Made by a program: the position numbers and the translations under genes. Under the pieces are notes generated by a model. The model was not told the origin of the DNA. It saw only the letters and a list, made by a program, of their open reading frames with translations, and did not search any database. This document shows, piece by piece, positions 56,216 through 64,000 of a stretch of DNA of 64,000 nucleotides. The stretch's first letter is position 1, and each line of letters starts with the position of its first letter. The DNA is taken from the NCBI GenBank assembly GCA_003049485.1, contig PYST01000097.1, positions 50,788-114,787 on the forward strand, written 5' to 3'. The stretch comes from Ophioceras dolichostomum. Taxonomy: Eukaryota; Ascomycota; Sordariomycetes; Magnaporthales; Ophioceraceae.

Positions 56216-56668
56216 CTATCCAGCTGTGGTGTTGTTCGTGGGAGCCCACCGCTGCGCGTCACTTATCTTATCCGGAGTCAGACCGGCCCGGTCGGGGTAA
56301 TGCATGCCTAATTCCTGCTGGCGGAGGAATAAGATGTTGCGGAGCCGCTCTTGCTCCGTGTGAGTGAGATGGAGCTGCTTTTGGTGCATGCTAACATGTC
56401 AGTGACTTCTGTCCGCCCAATAACTGCATTGCCCATCACGAAATAGGATAGGTAGAGAAGGTGAGCATGGGAAAGGGGGAGAGCGCGTGCGAAACATGGT
56501 ATCTGGGCCGAGACTGAGACCGATGACGACACCGGCGTTTATCTCGCTCATACCCGGCTTGAGGATGCCGGCCTCGACGGCGACGAACTGGTTTGGGTGG
56601 CGCGCGTCGTCAGTTTGGAGAAGACCCCGGTTGGGCGGATTCTACACGGCCGGCCCTCCGTCGTTCAT
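56216..56668 (-). CDS. Small two-exon gene with an in-frame TAG at codon 9
   Basis: Model: complement(join(56216..56390, 56496..56668)), 116 codons including the stop. The 105-nt intron (GTTTCG..TGTTAG) joins SEINAGVVIGLSLGPDTI to HQKQLHLTHTEQERLRNILF, both strongly protein-like and in phase. The only reasonable ATG (MNDGGPAV, 56668) is followed at codon 9 by TAG (56642-56644), after which NPPNRGLLQTDDARHPNQF continues. Alternatively the TAG is the end of an intron acceptor (GTGTAG) and the true first exon lies further upstream, but I found none that joins in phase. No domain was recognised. Confidence 0.5.
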
Positions 56669-57416
56669 CGCAAAGTCTTGGTTGTATTCTAGGCTCCATC
56701 TTCTCGTCTCCGCAACTCTGTCAAGTCCCGCCGCCTCCGGCTCCGTCTACCGTCCCCACAAGAAAGAGTCCCATTCCGTAACATCCGTGTTGTGGGTGCC
56801 TCACTGGTATCTTCCGGTCGGGCATTATCCCCTCTACCATTCGCCGTTTACTAATGTTGATAGCTCAGTCGCAAATGCCGACAAGACCGATCTTCTCATT
56901 GGACAGTCTTGGCTTGCCCAGACTCTGCCAATCTCCCCAGCAGGTCACACACCTCTGCAATTATCCAACCGGGCTTTTGCGGCAGCAGCCGGCAGAAGTC
57001 ATTGCGGAGGGAGGTCGCTGCAAGGACGCCCGCTATTCCGGGGCCGTCGCTCAGCAACTTATAGGCAAGCTGTGTTCTGATAGGTCAGGAACGCCCGTTG
57101 TAAATTGTCGACACACCCAATTTGGCCTCTTACACAAAAAGCTGGGATATTGGGGTCTTGGCATGGCAGTTAGACCAAAAAATGATTCGAGATATTGACT
57201 ACGGATTCGTCATCTCCAAAAACGATACTTAATGGGGGATCTCGAGGGCTTATCCCGCCTCTCGGAGCTGTCTCGCACCTGTGCTGTTCCACCCTCCACG
57301 CTTCAGCCTCCGTTGAGCCTCCTCCATCCCAGATCCAGAGTACGGCCGGATTTGGTACACCCCTCCTGAAGGCCTCTATCCCAAAACCCCTGGGACACGT
57401 TAACGCGCATCTCATC
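56669..57416. other. Spacer and promoter of the DUF1996 gene
   Basis: No supported gene on either strand. Confidence 0.45.
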
Positions 57417-59169
57417 ATGGTCCGGGGTACCATCCTCGCCCTCCTCGCGGCGGTGGCCGCCGTAGTCGAGGCGCAGTTCAACGGCCTCAACCACCTCCGG
57501 TTCGGATGCTCGCAGATCACCATCGAGCGGCTCGACCCGCTCGTCGACCCGGGGAAGGTTCCCAGCCCGCACATGCACCAAGTCGTCGGAGGCAACGCCT
57601 TCAACGCGTCGATGGCCTCTGCCGACATCTCCAAGATCGCGACGTGCACGACGTGCGGGCCGGCCGACGATTTCTCGAACTACTGGACGGCGAATCTGTA
57701 CTTCAAGGCTCGCAACGGGAGCTATAAGCGTGTCCCTCAAGTCCCCAATAGGTTCGTCCGGCTCGAGGGGAGACGGCTCTCCTGGCACTTAATATTACCT
57801 AGCTGTACAGCCATAACCCCCCAAGTCTGACACCTTGCCACATCGCCGGCATTCCTCTACAGATTCCTCTTCAACGACCGATTCACTACCCAGACGTCCG
57901 GCGGCATCACCGTCTACTACATCGCCCCCCGGAAGGGCACCGTCACGGCTTTCAAGCCTGTAAGCGTCACCACCTTACCATCATTCCAGTACCCGCAGTG
58001 ATCCGATCACTGACAAACAGCTCACCGAAATATCACTAGGGCTTCCGCATGTTCGTCGGCGACGTCAACAGGCGAGCCTCTCTATACAAGATGCAGAGCT
58101 GCTTCCGCTGCTACTCCGGCCCCAACTTCGGCGGCGACGACGCGGCCCCCTGCTCGGACAGGAGGCTCGACTTCGAGGGCTTCCCGCCTAACCCTTGTGC
58201 AGGAGGCATCCGATCCAATATTCTCTATCCGACGTACGAGTTCTCATACAAAAAATACAAAAAAACACCCTTACAAAAAAGCTCACTAGCATACTAGAGT
58301 CCCGAAACTGACCTCTCTATGAAACTTCCCAACTTGCCCTACCTCCAGATGCTGGGACGGCAAAAACCTCGACAGCCCCGACCACAAGCAGCACGTAGCC
58401 TACCCGTCGGGGGGTCCCTCCAACTTCCTGTCCACCGGCAACTGCCCGGCGACCCACCCGGTCAAGATCCCGCAGCTGATGCTGGAGATCGTGTGGGACA
58501 CCACCAAGTTCAACGACAAGTCGCTCTGGCCCGCCGACGGCAAGCAGCCGTTCGTGCTCAGCACGGGCGACACGACGGGGTTCGGGCAGCACGGCGACTA
58601 CGTGTTCGGGTGGAAGGACGACGCGCTGCAGCGGGCCATGGACGCGAACGGGTGCTTCAGCGCCACGTGCGGCAACCAGAAGAGCCAGGACATCCAGACG
58701 GCGAATCGGTGCCAGATCAGGAAGACTGTTAAGGAGGAGGTTGATGGCTGTGAGTTCAAGTTTATTTTTTTTCATTATTTCCTTTCCCTGATTGAGAAGG
58801 AAGACAGATGGGGAGTAAACCCCTGAGACGGTCGTTTGATGAGAGAAAGTGTTGGTTGGGCTTCAAGGGGAAAAAGCAAACACGCGCGTGGTAAACCAAT
58901 CTGTTGATTCTGATGATGTACAGGGAAGAGTAAAGGTAGTCTACACGTGAGTCGGAGGAATCGCTTTTGTAAGCGATTCCAAGGGGCCCACGTGACCTAA
59001 GGTCTGTCGAGGGGGCTGCCTTGGTGACTGAGGCAACTCGTCCACGTGGGTGCACGGAAGTGCACCCAACCGTGGTTCAACAGAAAGTGAGGAAGGAGGA
59101 AGAGCTACTGCTAACTAGAGTGTTGCAGGGTTTGATGCCATCCCCGGAACGGAGCCGATGAAGACTTGA
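57417..59169 (+). CDS. Secreted DUF1996 protein
   Basis: Model: join(57417..57751, 57863..57959, 58040..58233, 58349..58749, 59129..59169), 355 residues, all phases matched. Signal peptide MVRGTILALLAAVAAVVEA. The DUF1996 core is clear: RLDPLVDPGKVPSPHMHQVV with the conserved His pair, FRMFVGDVNRR, the CWDGKNLDSPDHKQHVAYP motif, TGNCPATHPVKIPQLMLEIV, and the closing DANGCFSATC and VDGWFDAIPG. The family is secreted, common in fungi, and has no proven enzymatic role. This copy has no WSC or cellulose-binding domain. The last intron is long (379 nt) and carries two perfect hairpins. Confidence 0.9.
58944..59068. repeat. Two hairpins and three CACGTG sites in a DUF1996 intron
   Basis: A 10-bp inverted repeat with a 4-nt loop (GGAATCGCTT at 58957, complement at 58971-58980) and a 9-bp one with a 4-nt loop (TGGGTGCAC at 59047, complement at 59060-59068) are perfect. 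CACGTG occurs three times within about 105 bases (near 58944, 58990 and 59043). Confidence 0.85.
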
Positions 59170-59973
59170 GATAACGTGGGACAAGGCTCGGGGGATTTAT
59201 TCACTTACTAGAGGCCACGAATGGGGAATGTGCAGATCTATTCCTTTTTTTCCTCTGTCACTTCAGCGGGACGGTTTCCTTCCTCGCCATCCTTCTTCTT
59301 TTCTCGCCTGCTTTAGTAGCCGCAACTATCATCATTGATTAGTCTCAAAGCTAGACAGTGATAAGTCAGTACCTAGTGCACACCTACGAAATCGGGTAGG
59401 ATAAAGCCGTTTCTGTAATTCTTACTACATCTGGCCGCCTGCGTACCAATCATTCATCCTCATGATGTCCCTCCCTCCTTCCGATCCTTCTTGCCCATCA
59501 GCATGAGATTTCTATCATCCACTGTTTTCATCTGATATCCGCGATGTGAGTCACGTCGTCCACCCAGGAGGATTTCGCAGCTGATCACCGTATCGACTCT
59601 TGGCAGGAAGCAAACTGTCTCCCCCTTGTCTTTCTTCTCGAGGTATTTCCCCTCCATCATATTCAAATGCTTTTGCGGCACCCAGCTATTACAAGAGAAA
59701 ACTGAGATCGGTGGACAGTAAATATATTTTCTTATCAAGCCGTTGTGTCAAGCCTTTGAAAAGGTCCGTCGTTGTTGTCGACTATATGATCCGTCGAGTT
59801 TCCCGCTCGGCTGAGTGCACTCTATGCTATCGTACCTCCTCCCCCCTCACTCATCATTGCACCCATTCAGTCCTAACGATAGCATGAGACAGACACGAAA
59901 GTAAAGTAAAACATAAGTAAGACTTGTAAAGACCGAGAGGCAAAAGAGAGATTACGCCGGCCCAGTGTCGACA
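59170..59973. other. Shared 3' flanks of convergent genes
   Basis: Between the DUF1996 gene and the next minus-strand gene. No supported gene. Confidence 0.5.
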
Positions 59974-60721
59974 TCAGAAGCCAGATCGCCCCTCCGCCGC
60001 AGGGAGACCGCGCGGCATCTTCCGCCCCTGGGCATGAGCCTCAGCCTCGGGCGCCGCTGACGAGCCGCCTGGTCCAACGATGCAATGCGAGCTGGGCATG
60101 TTGACAAAGGCTTCGACGGTGTTCCCGCCGCCGCCGGCTCTGTTGGGTCGCTGGGATGGCGGATCGCCCTGGAAGGTCATGGTGCCGTAGTTGATGACGA
60201 GCGAGACGGGCCGGTCGAGGTTCGCCTGGGCGACCTGTGCGAGGGCGCGGAGGGCGTCAGCGGGGGAGGGTGCACCTGGGTTAGGGGTGGTTGCAGTTGC
60301 CACTGGCTTCTTGACCGGCGGCGCGACTGTCGTGATGGGTGTTCCTTTGGCAGCGGCCGGGGGAGACCGGGCGGGAGCAGTAGGAAGACCAAGCGGGGCG
60401 GCCGCTCCCGGGAATCGATTCGACGCAGGACCGTCCCATTCGAGGTGTTCATGTTGGGAGTCGCATGAACGGGATGGACCGGTTTGGATGGGAGTACAGG
60501 ATGACTCGGCTTATAGGGGCCGGCATCCGGGCGCTGGAGGGGGTCAAAGGTGTCATGCAACCCATGGGGGGAGGAGGGTGTCCCGACGGTGCGGGGCCGA
60601 TGGGCACGGCGGCGGTGGCGAGTGCTGCCGCTGCCGTGGGAGGAGCGAGACGGTGAGAGGGGTGGGAGGAACGGCTGCCGCTGGTGGTGCGGTCGTCGTC
60701 GGAAGAAGAGGAGTAATCCAT
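59974..60721 (-). CDS. Proline/alanine-rich protein of unknown function
   Basis: Model: complement(join(59974..60509, 60562..60721)), 231 residues. The 52-nt intron (GTTGCA..CTATAAG) contains a stop and, when removed, joins HPPPPMA to ESSCTPIQTGPS in phase; its AAG acceptor is unusual. The protein starts MDYSSSSDDDRTTSGSRSS, is low-complexity Pro/Ala/Ser for about 130 residues, then has a short ordered block ALRALAQVAQANLDRPVSL followed by VINYGTMTFQGDPP, and a Gly-rich basic tail. No signal peptide or membrane segment. Function unknown. Confidence 0.5.
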
Positions 60722-61417
60722 TGTTGGCTTGACAGGCTGGTGAGGGTCGTAAGCTCTGACTCTATTACTCAAAGGAGAGCAGAGTCTGTGCAGTAGAAAG
60801 AAGAGAAAAGAGGAAAGATCGTCTGAAGAATTATTTTCTGGGGAGAAGTCTGGGGGACCCCGGACTCCCTGTGCGATATATATGTCAATCATAGCACAGT
60901 TCGTTGCCTCGTCGGGCAGCCATACTGCCCCCCTCACTCCTCATCACCATCCCCTCCCTTGGGCTTGGGAGAACTGAGAATTGGGCCGGCTTGCGAACCG
61001 TCCGGATGTGTGCTCCTTGAGGGCCATTCACAGAAATTCTAATTTCCAGGACCTTCGGGGTCTGTCGGAGCTTCCGATGTCGTACGCCACGTATTTGCAG
61101 ATGTCCGGGGTCCCTGAAGGGAGCTGCATAAGACTGCACATTGGGCCTCTGTGATTGCTGGGCAGACCTGCACAAGTGGAGGTGTTGAGATGGCTTCCCG
61201 GTCAGCTGATCGCGCTGTCAGCCTGCCTGCCTTTGCTTGAACGATAAAAGTGATGCCTGGTGGCCTAGTAGCTTGGTTTGTGATGACTGATGCATGCGTG
61301 GGCCTGCTCATCAGCCTCAGCTGAACTCCTCGTGAGCACGACCTGGCAATTTCTCACAATCAGCATCGTAGCACCATCCCAACAGCAACCATTTTGCTCT
61401 AGCGAGACGCCGCCGAA
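60722..61417. other. Divergent promoter region
   Basis: Lies between the divergently oriented Pro-rich gene and the HET gene and probably holds both promoters. No supported gene. Confidence 0.5.
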
Positions 61418-63481
61418 ATGGACTCCTTCACGTACCAGCCTCTCGCGCCGGGCGAGATCCGCATCCTCACTCTGCAGCAAGGTGGTTTCGATGATGAAAT
61501 CTACTGCACCCTGGAGCACGCCATCTTGGACGACATCGTTGTGGAGGGGCACGGCGACCCCCTCGATGACACTCTGCAACCCCGAGAGTACGAGTTTGCT
61601 GCACTCTCCTATGTCTGGGGGGACGCGAGCAGGCGGAAGCAAATATTTCTGAAGCACGCTCAGGATGAGGCCTATCTCGTCGTCGAGATCGGCCAGAACC
61701 TCGCCAGCGCTCTTCGCCATCTGCGCCTATCAACAAAAAATCAACGGATGTGGGCAGATGCAATCTGCATCAACCAGAACGATCTGCTCGAGCGAGCAGC
61801 TCAGGTGCCCCTAATGGCGTCTATCTATGCTGGTGCATTCGAGGTGCTCGCTTGGACCGGCGAGGCAACCGAGAAAAGCTCGGCGGGCTTGAGTCAACTC
61901 GCCGGGATCGGGATCTGGTACAACCAGAACCGCGAAGAGCTGAATTCTCGGCTTCGCAGCCATAACCGTCACGATCGCCCAGCTACGTCCCTAATTTGGG
62001 AAGTCTGTCAAGAGCTGGGCCTTGATTTGGCTTCTTTGGACCTGCCGGCTATCCTCGACGTCAGCCAGCGCGAGTACTGGTCTCGGGTATGGATCATCCA
62101 GGAGCTGGCTGTACGTTCTTGGGGCTGGAAATGGAGTCCCAATTCATATAGCGGGGCCAGATGTGTGGTTTTCTGTGGCCGCCACTGCACCCATAAAGTC
62201 CTGATTGATATGGCGGGGGCTTTCTTGCCGGTACTTCGCGACACGGTGACACAACAGGTTGCCTGGCGGTCCGCGACGGATGACGGCCAGCTGGCATTCG
62301 ACCCCCGCCACCAAGAGCTCCTCGAGTCGGGGCTTATGAGGATGTGTAGTCTTCTCATAGAACAACATTACTTTGGCTCCAGTCACTTTCCTCTCGAGCG
62401 GTTTCGACTCAGAGCTTTAGAGTGGGGCGCAACAGATTCAAGGGACAGGATCTTTGCGTTTTTAGGTCTCGCCCAAAAACGATACGGAGGACTCATCCCG
62501 GACTATTCAAAGAGCATCCACGAGGTTAGCAGAGACTACGTCAAGTTCCTAATCCAGACTGACCACAACCTCGAGTGCCTTCGAGGCAACCAAATCCGGA
62601 ACCGTGGTTTGAGTCACTCCCTTCCGTCTTGGGCACCGATACTCGAAAACGACAGTTTTTCGCGACACGTCCCCGCAACGTGGCTTCCTGTGGAACGGTC
62701 AGCTGACTTCAACGCCGACAACAACTCTCTGCCGCGCGTCTCCTTTGGCCGGCGCGGCGACCGGCATGTTCTAAGTGTGGAAGGGATTTTCATCGGCGTT
62801 GTGGAGAATACCATCGGACCGTGCACGGTTGAACCGCTAGACTCCCAGATTCTCGGGGAGCTTCATGAGCGTCACTCTGCCACCACCGCAGAAGGCTTCG
62901 CGCACGCCATTTTCCGCTTCTGGCATGAACTACCCCTGGCGGCCGCGGATGGAGCAGGGCCGACCCGGTTCGACCTTGCCTTAAGCATCACCAACCAGTG
63001 GTCGATAGGAGGGGAGAATCAGGCCGGGCAATCTGCCCCTCCACATGTCAGGGGGCATGGATACTTTGTGAGGGCCTTGGAAGTCATGATCGATCACAGT
63101 TCATGTCCCGAAGGCTTCATGCCCTCCGCCCCGCAGGAGGCCAGATGTGCCAACTTTATCAGCCCATTAATGCCCGTGATAGGCGCCACGGTAGGGGGCC
63201 GGTGCATCTTTACCACGCGATGCGGGAAGATAGGCGTTGGCCCGTTTCTGACGAGGCCAGGAGATGTGGCGGTCATTTTGTTCGGATCGGCATATTGCTT
63301 TGTGCTGCGGCCAGTTCAACTCGACGATGATGGCGAACAGAACTCAACCGAACACGAGGCAAAAGCGGGAGACAATGAGTACTTTGAACTTCTGGGCGAC
63401 GCGTATGTGAGCGCGGCTATGGATGGAAGGATGGTCGACGGCCCAAACGCAAGACCGTCTAGACTATTCAACTTGGTATGA
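61418..63481 (+). CDS. HET-domain (heterokaryon incompatibility) protein
   Basis: Single exon, 687 residues. The HET domain occupies about residues 57-250, with its diagnostic motifs: FAALSYVWGD (60-69), the block MWADAICINQNDLLERAAQV (111-130) and MASIYAGAFEVLAWTG (133-148). A DRIFAFLGLAQ motif (about residue 347), typical of the region after the domain, is present. The C-terminal half has no recognised fusion domain (no NACHT, WD40 or ankyrin). HET proteins trigger or take part in self/non-self recognition and cell death after hyphal fusion, but most paralogues have no tested role. The frame is intact. Confidence 0.93.
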   Translation: MDSFTYQPLAPGEIRILTLQQGGFDDEIYCTLEHAILDDIVVEGHGDPLDDTLQPREYEFAALSYVWGDASRRKQIFLKHAQDEAYLVVEIGQNLASALRHLRLSTKNQRMWADAICINQNDLLERAAQVPLMASIYAGAFEVLAWTGEATEKSSAGLSQLAGIGIWYNQNREELNSRLRSHNRHDRPATSLIWEVCQELGLDLASLDLPAILDVSQREYWSRVWIIQELAVRSWGWKWSPNSYSGARCVVFCGRHCTHKVLIDMAGAFLPVLRDTVTQQVAWRSATDDGQLAFDPRHQELLESGLMRMCSLLIEQHYFGSSHFPLERFRLRALEWGATDSRDRIFAFLGLAQKRYGGLIPDYSKSIHEVSRDYVKFLIQTDHNLECLRGNQIRNRGLSHSLPSWAPILENDSFSRHVPATWLPVERSADFNADNNSLPRVSFGRRGDRHVLSVEGIFIGVVENTIGPCTVEPLDSQILGELHERHSATTAEGFAHAIFRFWHELPLAAADGAGPTRFDLALSITNQWSIGGENQAGQSAPPHVRGHGYFVRALEVMIDHSSCPEGFMPSAPQEARCANFISPLMPVIGATVGGRCIFTTRCGKIGVGPFLTRPGDVAVILFGSAYCFVLRPVQLDDDGEQNSTEHEAKAGDNEYFELLGDAYVSAAMDGRMVDGPNARPSRLFNLV

Positions 63482-64000
63482 CCGGGCTGGCTGAGACTGA
63501 GTGGTCGGGCGTTGGCTTATCGGTCATCAAGTGGTGGACAGGGGTGCAAGGGGCGCGGCGACTCGATCGAGTACTACAAGAAATGGGAAGCAACCATTTC
63601 AGGCTTAGGGTGGTAGCAGAAGCCCTAGAATGCTAGCTGCAGTAACTAGTTCTATATCTTTGGCTAGTTAAGCCAATAATTCGTGGTATTGTAGCCAAAC
63701 AAGACAGTGTCAGGATACCACCACCAGCATCGTCTTGTGAAATGCAGGACGACGCTGCCAGGAGAGAAAATCGAAACAAAAAGTCCTTAACCCAATCAAT
63801 ACTACACGATGTTGGGTATGTAAAAGCCGGATGAGGTACAGAAATGGACGGGGAGAGAAAGGAAACACCCATCAGAGAAGAAAAACTCCCAAAGCGCTCG
63901 CTCACTACAAACACATCTACTACTGCAATCATCATCACAACGCAACACCACATCTCACCCTCCCCTTCTCCCCTAATACAACAACCTCCACCCCCTTTCC
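63482..64000. other. 3' flank of the HET gene
   Basis: No supported gene; CT-rich DNA at the very edge (63950-64000) could be the promoter of a gene beyond the window. Confidence 0.45.

Overview
The window is nuclear DNA of a filamentous ascomycete (Pezizomycotina, most likely Sordariomycetes). Genes are GC-rich with short GT..AG introns (about 50 to 170 nt). The set includes a dynactin p62 gene (ro-2 type), an 8.8-kb-CDS highly reducing polyketide synthase, a HET-domain gene, a DUF7704-like membrane protein, a DUF1996 protein and a fungal serine-rich cupredoxin-like secreted protein. No bacterial operon signals, tRNA, rRNA or recognisable intact transposon was seen. Gene models were spliced by hand; the arithmetic closes in frame for every model called intact.

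Layout. 1-7.3 kb: edge of an unknown minus-strand gene, then three small multi-exon unknown genes. 8.4-9.4 kb: secreted cupredoxin-like protein. 10.4-14.9 kb: a nuclear-type basic protein followed by two related unknown genes (A and B) whose frames are crossed by in-frame stop codons. 16-29.9 kb: core block with a thaumatin-like secreted protein, membrane protein, zinc alcohol dehydrogenase, ribosomal protein eS7, ro-2 and class II fructose-bisphosphate aldolase. 30-39 kb: sparse DNA with a 46-aa ORF, a badly interrupted gene, decayed fragments, a 20-bp minisatellite and an N gap. 39.5-49.6 kb: intact orphan HR-PKS (KS-AT-DH-MT-ER-KR-ACP). 49.9-55.6 kb: four tandem minus-strand coiled-coil paralogues sharing a TATA-linked promoter element, of which only the first looks undamaged. 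56-63.5 kb: a small gene with a stop at codon 9, a DUF1996 secreted protein, a proline/alanine-rich protein and a HET protein.

How it fits together. Housekeeping genes and the PKS are free of lesions, whereas fast-evolving genes (A/B, the 31-33 kb gene, the coiled-coil family, the 56 kb gene) repeatedly carry in-frame stops, mostly TAG or TAA, and single-base frame changes between stretches that read like protein. That contrast argues against general sequencing error and fits decay, possibly mild RIP-like CpA to TpA change in duplicated genes, although readthrough or very short introns are not excluded. The most novel-looking item is the tandem coiled-coil family with its shared promoter and duplicated spacers.
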